Source of the DNA: DASUPK01 sp963743575
GTDB taxonomy: Bacteria; Actinomycetota; Thermoleophilia; Solirubrobacterales; 70-9
Length of the DNA: 64,000 nt
Reading direction: 5' to 3'
Assembly: GCA_963743575.1 (NCBI GenBank)
Contig: CAVUQC010000007.1
Coordinates: 744,001 to 808,000 of the forward strand
Positions 16,917 to 24,044 of this stretch are shown here, one piece after another. The position numbers and the translations under genes are program-made. The notes beneath the pieces were generated by a model, which was not told the DNA's origin, searched no databases, and was given only the letters and a program-made list of their open reading frames with translations. Every line of letters starts with the position of its first letter. Within the stretch, counting starts at the first letter, position 1.

Positions 16917-17794
16917 TGTCGATCATCGTCGGCAACGAGACGAAGCTGGTGATCTCCGGTCTGACCGGGCGCGAGGGGACCTTCCACGGTCTGCGCAACC
17001 GCGACTACGGCACCGACGTGGTCGCCGGGGTCACGCCGAAGAAGGGCGGTCAGGCCGTCGAGGGGATTCCGATCTTCGACTCGATCAAGGAGGCCGTCGA
17101 CGAAAAGGGCGCGAACACGTCGATGATCTTCGTCCCCGCCCGATTTGCGGCAGCCGCGATCAGCGAGGCGATCGACGCCGGCATCGGCACGGTGATTGCG
17201 ATCACCGAGCACATCCCGGTCCACGACATGCTGGCCACCTACTGGAAGGCCCGCGACGCCGGGGTGCGGCTGATCGGCCCCAACTGTCCAGGAGTCCTGA
17301 GTCCCGGAAAGGCGAACGTCGGGATCATCCCAGCCCAGTTCTTCGAGCAGGGCTCGATCGGCGTCGTCTCCAAGTCGGGCACGTTGACCTACCAGATCGG
17401 CAACGAGCTCAAGCAGGCCGGTCTGGGGAATTCATCCATCGTCGGCATCGGCGGCGACCCGATCGTCGGCTCGGACTTCATCGACGTGCTCACGCTGTTC
17501 GAAGAGGATGACGAGACGGAGCTGATCGTGATGGTCGGTGAGATCGGCGGCGACGCCGAGGAACGTGCCGCCGAGTTCATCGCCGAGAAGGTCTCAAAGC
17601 CGGTGGTCTCCTACATCGCCGGCTTCACCGCGCCGCCCGGCAAGCAGATGGGACACGCCGGGGCGATCATCTCCGGCTCCTCGGGAACCGCCGAGGCCAA
17701 GAAGCAGGCCCTCGAGGCCCAGGGCATCCGCGTCGGCAAGAGCCCGACCGAGACCGCCCAGCTCGCCGCCGAGACGATCGGCACCAAGGCCTAA
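16916..17794 (+). CDS. sucD: Succinyl-CoA ligase (ADP-forming) alpha subunit
   Basis: A 292-aa protein with the CoA-binding Rossmann start (ISGLTGREGTFH), PNCPGVLSPGKANVGIIP, and the phosphohistidine motif MGHAGAIISGSSGTA, His247 being the phosphorylated residue. It is coupled to sucC by a one-base overlap. The convergent NTF2-like gene ends 15 bases downstream. Confidence 0.96.
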   Translation: MSIIVGNETKLVISGLTGREGTFHGLRNRDYGTDVVAGVTPKKGGQAVEGIPIFDSIKEAVDEKGANTSMIFVPARFAAAAISEAIDAGIGTVIAITEHIPVHDMLATYWKARDAGVRLIGPNCPGVLSPGKANVGIIPAQFFEQGSIGVVSKSGTLTYQIGNELKQAGLGNSSIVGIGGDPIVGSDFIDVLTLFEEDDETELIVMVGEIGGDAEERAAEFIAEKVSKPVVSYIAGFTAPPGKQMGHAGAIISGSSGTAEAKKQALEAQGIRVGKSPTETAQLAAETIGTKA

Positions 17795-17809
17795 AGATCC
17801 AGTCGCTGG

Positions 17810-18442
17810 CTAGGCCGTCTGCTGCGTGGCGCGGCGGCGGAGCTTCGCCCGCGCCCGGGCGGCGCGCTTCTGCTCCTCGCTCTTCGTCAGCGGCCTCTCG
17901 CGTGGTCGCTCATCGGGTGAGGCTTCGATCTTTGGGGCTTCGACGGGTGCCTGCACGGGAGCGGGTGGGGCTTCAGCTGGAGCTTCGGTCCGCGGAGCCG
18001 CTGTCGGGCCTGTCCTTCGCTTGATCTTGCTCTGGTCGATCCGCCCACCCAGGAGCTCCCTCCCCGCGCGCACAGCCTCCTTGGGAGTCAGGTAGGTGAC
18101 CCAGGAGGCGATCTTCCCTTCCTCGACCACCCAGAGGCCGCCGAAGCGGCGATCGACGTCGACGCCCTCCTTGGGCTTGCCGCGCTCCCGGCAGATGGCT
18201 ACCACCTTGCCAGGCCCAACCTCGGCGATTTCCTCGACCTCGAAGGCGTAGGACTGCCAGCTGTCGAGGTAGCGGCGCATCGCACGCTGGACGTCCTCGT
18301 GCTTCCAGACCAGATCGCCATCGGGCCGGGACGCCCGCTCGTCCCAGCGGATCAGCGGATCGGCGAGCGCGAGCGCAATCTCGCAGTCGCCATTGCCGTA
18401 GGCCTGCAGCGCGATCTTGACCAACTCGAGCGACGCGGGCAT
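17810..18442 (-). CDS. NTF2/SnoaL-like domain protein with Pro/Ala-rich basic tail
   Basis: A 210-aa protein. Residues 1-125 look like an NTF2/SnoaL-like cone (LVKIALQAYGNGDCEIALAL, EDVQRAMRRYLDSWQSYAFEVEEI, RFGGLWVVEEGKIASWVTYLT). The remainder is a low-complexity tail with repeated APVEAP-like units and a KRAARARAKLRRRA terminus. ATG 18442 lies eight bases after AATACT on the same strand, supporting this start; longer reading upstream has no family similarity. Function unknown. Confidence 0.7.
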   Translation of the reverse strand: MPASLELVKIALQAYGNGDCEIALALADPLIRWDERASRPDGDLVWKHEDVQRAMRRYLDSWQSYAFEVEEIAEVGPGKVVAICRERGKPKEGVDVDRRFGGLWVVEEGKIASWVTYLTPKEAVRAGRELLGGRIDQSKIKRRTGPTAAPRTEAPAEAPPAPVQAPVEAPKIEASPDERPRERPLTKSEEQKRAARARAKLRRRATQQTA

Positions 18443-18450
18443 CGACCGAC

Positions 18451-18456
18451 AGTATT
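18451..18456 (-). promoter_or_regulatory. -10-like box of the NTF2-like gene
   Basis: On the minus strand AATACT lies eight bases before ATG 18442; no ribosome-binding motif intervenes. Confidence 0.35.
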
Positions 18457-18579
18457 GCCGACGCATCGGGCGCAACGGATGGCCCTCCCCGGATTGGAGG
18501 GACATCCTGAGTCCGAGACCCCCTGACCTCGGAAAATCGCGGCCTTCATCCCCCGCGCGGCTCAGTATCGCACCGTTCG

Positions 18580-18585
18580 TATACT
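18580..18585 (+). promoter_or_regulatory. -10 box of the aminotransferase gene
   Basis: TATACT, a near-consensus hexamer, lies ten bases before ATG 18596. No convincing -35 is visible. Confidence 0.4.
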
Positions 18586-18595
18586 CGATGCGCTG

Positions 18596-19711
18596 ATGGC
18601 CGAACGGACGATCAGCTTTGCCCGCGGCGCCCCCAGCGCCGACATCCTCCCCCACGACGCGGTGCGTGAGGCGGCCGCGCACGCCCTCGAGTCCGATTGG
18701 GAGAAGGCACTCAGCTACGGCACCGGTCGCGGGCACCCCGGGCTCTGCGAGTGGATCGCCGAGCTCCACCGCACGAAGCCCGAGCAGGTGATGGTCACCA
18801 ACGGCTCGATGGAGGGCGCCGCCCTTCTCTTCCGGTACCTGGTCGCCGAGGGCGACCGGGTGGTGATCGAGCAGCCCACCTACGACCGCACGCTGCTCCT
18901 GCTCCAGCAGGCCGGCGCCGATCTGATCGGAGCCCCGCTGGAGTCCGACGGCGTGGACCCCGCGGCCGTCGAGGCGGCGTGCGGCCAGGGCGAGGTCGCC
19001 CTCGCCCACGTCATCCCGAACTTCCACAACCCGGCCGGGTGCACGCTCTCGGGCGAGAAGCGCGGCGCTCTGGTGCAGCTCGCCGCCGACCGCGGCTTCG
19101 TTCTGTTCGAGGACGATCCCTACCGCCTGATCTCGTTCGACGAATCCCGCGCCGAGACGATGCTGGACATGGACGAAGCGGATCGCGTCATCCACGCCTC
19201 CTCTTTCTCGAAATCGGTCAGCCCGGGCGTGCGCGTCGGCTACCTGGTCGGACCTGAGGAACAGATCGCCACGCTCGCCAAGCGGGCCAACGAGACGTAC
19301 ATCTCACCGAACATGCTCGCCGAGTCGATCGTCTTCGAGCTCTGCCGCTCCGGCGGATTGGAGGAGAACCTGAAGGTCGTCAATGCTGCGCTTCGCGAGC
19401 GGCGGGACGCTCTCGTCGAGGCGCTCCACGAGCACATTCCCGAAGCGGAGTTCGTGGTGCCGGCCGGCGGCTACTTCCTCTGGCTCGACCTCAAGGACGA
19501 CGTCGACAGCCAGGCGCTGCTGGGCGGGGCGAAGGCGGAGGGCGTCACCTTCGTCGCCGGTCCGGACTTCACGCTCGAGGGCGGCTCGTCGAGCCTGCGC
19601 CTCTCGTTCGCCCCGGTCCCAGCCGCCGACGTCGAGGAGGGTGTTCAGCGCCTGGCACGGGCCCTCGAGCGGCTCCGCGCCGGTGAGGGGAACGCGGAGG
19701 CCGCCGCCTAG
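18596..19711 (+). CDS. PLP-dependent aminotransferase, class I/II (2-aminoadipate transaminase-like)
   Basis: A 371-aa fold-type I aminotransferase. The N-terminus ISFARGAPSADILP and the segment VIPNFHNPAGCTL are typical of the MocR/LysN-type branch. The PLP lysine is in SSFSKSVSPGVRVGYLVGP. No N-terminal GntR domain is present, so it is an enzyme, not a MocR regulator. Likely reactions are transamination of 2-aminoadipate, aromatic or branched-chain substrates; the sequence does not decide. It is preceded by a TATACT box and shares CTAG with the small convergent ORF at 19708. Confidence 0.88.
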   Translation: MAERTISFARGAPSADILPHDAVREAAAHALESDWEKALSYGTGRGHPGLCEWIAELHRTKPEQVMVTNGSMEGAALLFRYLVAEGDRVVIEQPTYDRTLLLLQQAGADLIGAPLESDGVDPAAVEAACGQGEVALAHVIPNFHNPAGCTLSGEKRGALVQLAADRGFVLFEDDPYRLISFDESRAETMLDMDEADRVIHASSFSKSVSPGVRVGYLVGPEEQIATLAKRANETYISPNMLAESIVFELCRSGGLEENLKVVNAALRERRDALVEALHEHIPEAEFVVPAGGYFLWLDLKDDVDSQALLGGAKAEGVTFVAGPDFTLEGGSSSLRLSFAPVPAADVEEGVQRLARALERLRAGEGNAEAAA

Positions 19712-19887
19712 ATCCGGTGGTCCAGGATCTCCTGGGCGCGCCTGTAGAGATTCAGGTCCTCGGCGCGGGTCGGGTAGGGCTTGCGCTTCTGCTCGTTGCG
19801 GTGCGCCTCGATCGCCCTGGCGATGGCGACGAGCCTGCGCTCAGCGACGTTTCGGTCGGTGATCAAACTGCGGGTTCCTGCTTCCAT
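19708..19887 (-). CDS. Small basic protein, 59 aa, unknown
   Basis: A short reverse-strand ORF from ATG 19887, beginning MEAGTRSLITDRNVAERRLV and ending RAQEILDHRI. It is Arg/Lys-rich and probably helical. It is supported by purine-rich AAAGG motifs just upstream, a TATAGT -10 box at 19928-19933, and a 6-bp inverted repeat embracing that box. Its stop shares CTAG with the convergent aminotransferase gene, as real genes do elsewhere in the window. No family is recognised; it might be a small regulator or protein-binding factor. Confidence 0.6.
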   Translation of the reverse strand: MEAGTRSLITDRNVAERRLVAIARAIEAHRNEQKRKPYPTRAEDLNLYRRAQEILDHRI

Positions 19888-19923
19888 TTCCTTTCGCCTT
19901 TCCCCCGTTTGTTGAGTGACTTA

Positions 19924-19943
19924 CTCTACTATACTCGGTAGAG
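19924..19943 (-). promoter_or_regulatory. Inverted-repeat operator over the -10 box of the 59-aa gene
   Basis: CTCTAC (19924-19929) and GTAGAG (19938-19943) are perfect inverted repeats with an eight-base spacer. On the minus strand the -10-like TATAGT (19933 to 19928) overlaps one arm, so a bound protein would block transcription of the small ORF. The -35 is weak. Confidence 0.45.
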
Positions 19944-20006
19944 CGTAGCAAGAAGTCTCGGGGGCGCACCTCAAGCTGGGGCTAAAACCTCGTAAAGATC
20001 GCCGGT

Positions 20007-20714
20007 CTATCTGCCGTAGCGATCGCTGGAGATCACCAGCTGCTCCGGCAGCGGCGGGCGCGGCGCCGGGGCGGGCTCGGCCCGGACAGAGACCGTCTCG
20101 GCCACGCTCTTGGAGACCGCATGGTTGCCGTCGCCGGAAGCCACCACGACCTCCTCGTCACCCGTGCTCTCGAGGGTCCCGGCCAGGCCGGGATGGAGGC
20201 CGGTGCCCTTCAGGTAGTGGAGGATCTCCTCCGCCTCGTTTTCGAAGCGCAGGATCACTACGTCGGCGCCGGGCTGCACGTCAGCGAGGAGAACGCCCTC
20301 CTCCCGGGCTCCCTCCACGATCGGGTGGCCGTGCGGGCAGGTCTTCGCGTCGCCGATCGCGGCGAGCATTCGCTCCTCGAGGACCGGTGACATCGCGTGC
20401 TCCAGCCGCTCCGCCTCCTCGTGGACCTCGTCCCAGGGAATCCCGAGAACGTCAGTGAGGAAGCGCTCGATCAGCCGGTGGCGGCGGACAATCGCCTCCG
20501 CCTCGCCGCGGCCTCGTTCGGTGAACGTGAGGGACTTGTCGTCCGCGCGCTCAACGTAGCCGTCCTCCTCTAGCCGGCCGATCATCTCGTGAACCGTCGG
20601 CGGGGAGAGCTGCATCGCGCGCGCGATGTTCGCCCCGTTGATCTGCAGGCCGGCCTCCTCGAGCCAGAACATCGTCTGCAGATACTCCTCCTCGGCGACC
20701 GTGGCCTGTGCCAT
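20007..20714 (-). CDS. DtxR/MntR family metal-dependent regulator
   Basis: A 235-aa protein with an N-terminal winged helix (EEEYLQTMFWLEEAG, AMQLSPPTVHEMIGRLEEDGYV), the metal-binding and dimerisation domain (RHRLIERFLTDVLGIPWDEVHEEAERLEHAMS, CPHGHPI), and a C-terminal SH3-like/FeoA part. It resembles MntR/IdeR-type regulators that sense Mn(II) or Fe(II). The last ~30 residues are Pro/Ala-rich. ATG 20714 lies six bases after TACGCT, a leaderless arrangement; upstream reading frame has no family similarity. No metal transporter is adjacent. Confidence 0.87.
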   Translation of the reverse strand: MAQATVAEEEYLQTMFWLEEAGLQINGANIARAMQLSPPTVHEMIGRLEEDGYVERADDKSLTFTERGRGEAEAIVRRHRLIERFLTDVLGIPWDEVHEEAERLEHAMSPVLEERMLAAIGDAKTCPHGHPIVEGAREEGVLLADVQPGADVVILRFENEAEEILHYLKGTGLHPGLAGTLESTGDEEVVVASGDGNHAVSKSVAETVSVRAEPAPAPRPPLPEQLVISSDRYGR

Positions 20715-20720
20715 GGGCCT

Positions 20721-20726
20721 AGCGTA
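20721..20726 (-). promoter_or_regulatory. -10-like box of the DtxR-family gene
   Basis: TACGCT on the minus strand lies six bases before ATG 20714. The intergenic stretch to the divergent ATG at 20737 is only 22 bases, so the two promoters overlap. Confidence 0.35.
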
Positions 20727-20736
20727 CTGGGACACC

Positions 20737-21291
20737 ATGCACCCCGACCTCGATGAATGGCTCCCCGATCCACAGGTGCGCACCCGGCACCATCTCTCCG
20801 CCGAAGCCGACGCCGGCAGTCTGTGGCATGCGGCAGAGACGGTCCGGCTTCGTGACGCCCCCGCGCTGGGACGGGCAGTGCGCTGGCGAATCCCCGGCAC
20901 CTCATCCGATCTCCTGTTTCGAGATCTGCTCCGGCAGTACCCGTTCACCGTGCTCGACGAAGGAGCTCGTTGGTCGGTTTCAGGGATGTGCGGGCGAATC
21001 TGGACGCTGCGGCGGGACTATCCCCGGATCGAGGGCGCGGACGACTTCCGGGCCTGGGACCAGCGGGGCACGGTCAGGGTGGTTCTGGCTCACTGGATCG
21101 AGCCGGAGGACTCTGGGCGAAGCGCGCTGGTGAGCGAGGCGCGGATCAAACCGGTGAACGGCCAGGCCGGCCTGCGCCTTCGGGCGCTATGGGCGGTCGT
21201 CGGGCACCTCGAGCGCCTCATCGGCGGCGAGGTTCTGCGCGTTGCGGTCCGCCGCGCCGCGCAGGGTGAGTCACCGGTGGGTCGTTGCTAG
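20737..21291 (+). CDS. Uncharacterised 184-aa protein, possibly SRPBCC-like
   Basis: A soluble 184-aa protein starting MHPDLDEWLPDPQVRTRHH. The pattern of a Trp/Arg-rich centre (FRAWDQRGTVRVVLAHWIEP), a STEARI-like strand (SALVSEARIKPV) and a long C-terminal helix (ALWAVVGHLERLIGGEVLRVAVRRA) recalls START/SRPBCC ligand-binding proteins, but the match is weak. It is divergent from the DtxR-family gene and shares CTAG with the convergent arsR gene. Function unknown. Confidence 0.65.
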   Translation: MHPDLDEWLPDPQVRTRHHLSAEADAGSLWHAAETVRLRDAPALGRAVRWRIPGTSSDLLFRDLLRQYPFTVLDEGARWSVSGMCGRIWTLRRDYPRIEGADDFRAWDQRGTVRVVLAHWIEPEDSGRSALVSEARIKPVNGQAGLRLRALWAVVGHLERLIGGEVLRVAVRRAAQGESPVGRC

Positions 21292-21629
21292 GAGCGCCTG
21301 CTCCGCTTCTCCAGCGAGCGTCGCAGCGCCTCGAGGCGGTCGTCCCACTCCGCGCTCACCATCTGGATCCAGTGAGCCGCGTCGTCGAGCGGCTGGGGTC
21401 GAAGCTTGTAGTGGGTCTCCCGGCCGATGCGCGAAGCGCTGACCAGCTCAGCGCCGCTCAGGGCGGCGAGGTGCTTGCTGACGGCCTGCCGGGTGATCGG
21501 CAGCTGCGCCGCGAGGCCGCTGGCCGTAACGGTCCCTCCCCGCGCCAGGGTCTCGACCACCCGGCGGCGGGTCGGGTCAGCGAGCGCGTCGAAGACCGCG
21601 TCGACCTGTCGATGCGCCGGTGCCCTCAA
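21288..21629 (-). CDS. ArsR family transcriptional regulator
   Basis: A 113-aa winged-helix protein with VFDALADPTRRRVVETLARGG and the recognition helix ITRQAVSKHLAALSGAELV. The core lacks Cys, so it is not a classic metal sensor; it belongs with ArsR repressors paired with SRPBCC proteins. The start is TTG 21629, overlapping the stop of the upstream SRPBCC gene, so the two are translationally coupled. It likely binds the duplicated GCAAC-N6-GTTGC sites at 22051-22102 (inference). Confidence 0.87.
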   Translation of the reverse strand: MRAPAHRQVDAVFDALADPTRRRVVETLARGGTVTASGLAAQLPITRQAVSKHLAALSGAELVSASRIGRETHYKLRPQPLDDAAHWIQMVSAEWDDRLEALRRSLEKRSRRS

Positions 21630-22054
21630 GCGACAGGCGCAAATCGCAGTGCGTGATCAAGACGGGTGAGGCGAGGGCCCCAGCCACCGGCGGCCATTGA
21701 TGTTGGGCCGATCGGGGTTTCGACGACCACGACGCGACTGCCACCGGGCAGGGCCTCGATCGTGAACTCCACGAAGCTCTCGCCCTCGCCGGGCCGGGAC
21801 CAGGTGAAGGCGAATCGCTCGCCCTCCTCCAGGGTCTCCACGGTCCCGGTGCGCTCGTCGTCCCCGTCACGGACGGCGATCTCACCGCCTTCGACCGGAT
21901 CGAGCTCGACGTCGGGAGCCATCCATTCCGCGAGGCGGTCTTCATCCGTGAGGGCCTCCCAGACCTCCTCGGGAGTAGCCTCAACCAGGGTCTCGCGCTC
22001 GACCCAGGGGGTCTCCTCGTCCTGATGGCCCGGCGCCGTTGTCTCGTCTCGCAA
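21626..22054 (-). CDS. SRPBCC domain protein (AHSA1-like)
   Basis: A 142-aa SRPBCC/AHSA1 protein: WVERETLVEATPEEVWEALTDEDRLAEWMAP at the N-terminus and GESFVEFTIEALPGGSRVVVVET in the middle. The likely start is TTG 22054, since no ATG or GTG lies near the conserved N-terminus. It is the first gene of a two-gene operon with arsR. The upstream operator overlaps its first codons. Ligand unknown. Confidence 0.82.
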   Translation of the reverse strand: MRDETTAPGHQDEETPWVERETLVEATPEEVWEALTDEDRLAEWMAPDVELDPVEGGEIAVRDGDDERTGTVETLEEGERFAFTWSRPGEGESFVEFTIEALPGGSRVVVVETPIGPTSMAAGGWGPRLTRLDHALRFAPVA

Positions 22055-22102
22055 CTTCAGGGTTGCCTTATGCTAGCGTACGTCATGCAACCAATAGGTT
22101 GC
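22051..22102. promoter_or_regulatory. Duplicated 16-bp operator, GCAAC-N6-GTTGC
   Basis: Two inverted repeats of identical design lie at 22051-22066 (GCAACTTCAGGGTTGC) and 22087-22102 (GCAACCAATAGGTTGC), centres 36 bp apart. They sit between the SRPBCC-arsR operon and clpP, and the first covers the SRPBCC start codon. Same-form sites 36 bp apart suggest cooperative repressor binding. TAGCAT (minus strand, 22070-22075) between them could be the -10 box. Confidence 0.65.
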
Positions 22103-22134
22103 GTATGTCAATCCGGAAGAGGAGGTCCCTGCGA

Positions 22135-22761
22135 ATGCCGATGATCCCGACAGTCGTTGAGCAAAGCGCCCGAGGCGAGCGTGCCTATGACATTTTCTCC
22201 CGACTGCTCAGCGAGCGGGTCATCTTCCTGGGCACTCCCATCGACGACCAGGTCGCCAATCTGATCGTCGCGCAGATCATCCACCTCGAGTCCGAGGACC
22301 CCGACAAGGAGATCTCGCTCTACATCAACTGTCCGGGCGGGGTGGTCTACGCGGGAATGGCGATCTACGACGCCATGCAGTTCGTCAAGCCCGACGTGCG
22401 CACGATCTGTTACGGCGTGGCGATGTCGATGGGCTCACTGCTGCTGACCGGCGGAGCCGAGGGCAAGCGAATGGCCCTGCCGAATTCCCGGATCCTGATC
22501 CACCAGCCGAGCGGCGGCTTCGAGGGCGTGGCGGCCGACATCGAGATCCATGCGAAGGAGACGCTCGACCTGCGCAACCGGCTGGACGAGATCTACGCCA
22601 AGCACACCGGCCAGTCGAAGGAGCAGGTCCACGAGGACATGGAGCGCGACCGCTACTTCAAGGCCGACGAGGCGGCGGAGTACGGGCTGATCGACGGAGT
22701 GATCTCACAGCGCGAGGTCGAGCAGCGCAAGACGGGCTTCTCGGCGAACGGCGGCGGCTAG
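22135..22761 (+). CDS. clpP: ATP-dependent Clp protease proteolytic subunit
   Basis: A 208-aa ClpP with the complete triad: Ser98 in CYGVAMSMGS, His123 in RILIHQPSGG and Asp172 in ERDRYFKADEA. The Ser context is VAMSMG, rather than the usual AASMG. It degrades unfolded proteins with ClpX/ClpC-type ATPases in the cytoplasm. AGAGGAGG lies about ten bases before ATG 22135. It is a single gene, not next to a second clpP or clpX, and diverges from the SRPBCC-arsR operon. Confidence 0.95.
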   Translation: MPMIPTVVEQSARGERAYDIFSRLLSERVIFLGTPIDDQVANLIVAQIIHLESEDPDKEISLYINCPGGVVYAGMAIYDAMQFVKPDVRTICYGVAMSMGSLLLTGGAEGKRMALPNSRILIHQPSGGFEGVAADIEIHAKETLDLRNRLDEIYAKHTGQSKEQVHEDMERDRYFKADEAAEYGLIDGVISQREVEQRKTGFSANGGG

Positions 22762-23204
22762 CTCTGCGCGACCAGCATTCGCTCCACGTCCTCGAGCACT
22801 CGGCGGAATCCCCGCGCGAGCACGACCTGCCAGACGAGCTCCTGCGCGCCGCCCACGACCGGCATCGGCACGCTGAACGTGGAGCGCCAGTCGACGCGGG
22901 TCCCACCGGGATCAGGGCTGAGCGTGATCGTGCCGCCGTCGTGCTTGAGGGGGACGTTGACCTTCACGATCAGGTAGTCGAGGCGGGTCGGGCGGTCATA
23001 GGCGGTGATCTCTTCCTCGAAGGTGATCGGGCGGACCTTGATGCGGCGCAGGGCCCTGACGCCGTTGGGCGCCGGCTCCCCCTCGCGGACCAGGTCCGAG
23101 CCGTTGATCCCGCGGAACTTGTCGTAGTTCGCGTGATCGGCGAGACGGTCGAAGATCTCCTCGGCGGGCGCGGGGATGGTGCGGGTGACGTGAACGCTGC
23201 GCAT
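22758..23204 (-). CDS. SRPBCC family protein
   Basis: A 148-aa START-like protein: MRSVHVTRTIPAPAEEIFDRL at the N-terminus, a strand pair GTRVDWRSTFSVP, and the C-terminal helix LVWQVVLARGFRRVLEDVERML. This is the polyketide cyclase/dehydrase-type form. Its ATG overlaps the stop of the upstream HAD gene by one base (TGATG on the minus strand), so the two form an operon. The stop shares CTAG with clpP. Confidence 0.8.
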   Translation of the reverse strand: MRSVHVTRTIPAPAEEIFDRLADHANYDKFRGINGSDLVREGEPAPNGVRALRRIKVRPITFEEEITAYDRPTRLDYLIVKVNVPLKHDGGTITLSPDPGGTRVDWRSTFSVPMPVVGGAQELVWQVVLARGFRRVLEDVERMLVAQS

Positions 23205-24022
23205 CAGGTTCTACCGCCCGCCAGCGTAGAGACGATCGCCTCGTAGACACCGTCCCCCATACGCCCCTCGGTGACGGTCACGTTCGGGCGCCCGCCGATC
23301 GCCTCTCGCAGGGCGGGATCGCGCTCAGGCCCGTTGGCGGGGACGAAGAAGCGCCCGACCACCTCGGCCACGGCAAGGTCCTCGACCGAGTCGCCGATCG
23401 CGATGCAGTCCTCCGGCGCGTAGCCCCGCACCTGCTGGTGATAGGCGACCGCCCGAGCCTTGCTGGCCGTCTCGGGAAGCAGGTGGTAGGCGTGCGCGGG
23501 ACCTTCGATGCCGTCCATCGGAGCGAAGATCGCGCCGTTGTCGATCAGCTTCAGGCCGCGGTGGCCGCGCTCGGCGAGCAGCCGGTTCGCGTCGTCGACG
23601 TCGACCTTCCCCTTGAACAACAGGGAGAGCTCGCGTTGCCGGTGCCAGGGGCTGTGCCACTCGAGCCGGCCCCCGAAGTGCTCGAAGAGCTCATCGGGAA
23701 CTCCACGATCGACCATCGTCTCCGCCAGAGTCCTGCCCTCCTCCACCTCCGCGTCGCCCACCAGCTCGGTCCGCTCGCCGTCGATGACAACCAGGCAGCC
23801 GACCTCGGCGATGTAGGAGCGGGAGCCGATCAGCTTCGCGTCCTCCAGCACCGAACCCTCGCGGCGGCCCGACTTGATCACCACCTCGACGTCGGCACGG
23901 TGGCAGGCCTCCAGCGCGCGGGCCTGGAGCATCGAGAACTCACCCTCCGAGTCGCGGAAGAGGGAGCCCCACCTTCCGAGGAGTGTTCCGTCGAGGTCCG
24001 TGTAGACACAGCGGAGCGGCAT
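23204..24022 (-). CDS. HAD-IIB phosphatase, mannosyl-3-phosphoglycerate phosphatase-like
   Basis: A 272-aa HAD type IIB protein. Motif I is YTDLDGTLLG, motif II is VVIKSGRR, and motif IV is IAIGDSVEDLAVAE. The long cap domain and overall length fit mannosyl- or glucosyl-3-phosphoglycerate phosphatases and sucrose-phosphatase-like proteins; the partner synthase is not in the window. ATG 24022 lies six bases after a TACGGT box. The downstream SRPBCC gene is translationally coupled. Confidence 0.75.
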   Translation of the reverse strand: MPLRCVYTDLDGTLLGRWGSLFRDSEGEFSMLQARALEACHRADVEVVIKSGRREGSVLEDAKLIGSRSYIAEVGCLVVIDGERTELVGDAEVEEGRTLAETMVDRGVPDELFEHFGGRLEWHSPWHRQRELSLLFKGKVDVDDANRLLAERGHRGLKLIDNGAIFAPMDGIEGPAHAYHLLPETASKARAVAYHQQVRGYAPEDCIAIGDSVEDLAVAEVVGRFFVPANGPERDPALREAIGGRPNVTVTEGRMGDGVYEAIVSTLAGGRT

Positions 24023-24044
24023 CGGCGAACCGTAACCTGAGGCA
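24023..24044. promoter_or_regulatory. 22-base divergent promoter with overlapping -10-like boxes
   Basis: On the minus strand TACGGT (24034 to 24029) lies six bases before ATG 24022. On the plus strand TAACCT (24033-24038) lies six bases before GTG 24045. The two boxes overlap by two bases, so the HAD and folP-like genes should compete for polymerase. Confidence 0.4.

Noticed and set aside
19717..19941. 74-codon forward ORF over the small reverse ORF
   Set aside because: It has no ribosome site or conserved motif, and the opposite strand has a promoter, operator and shared CTAG stop.
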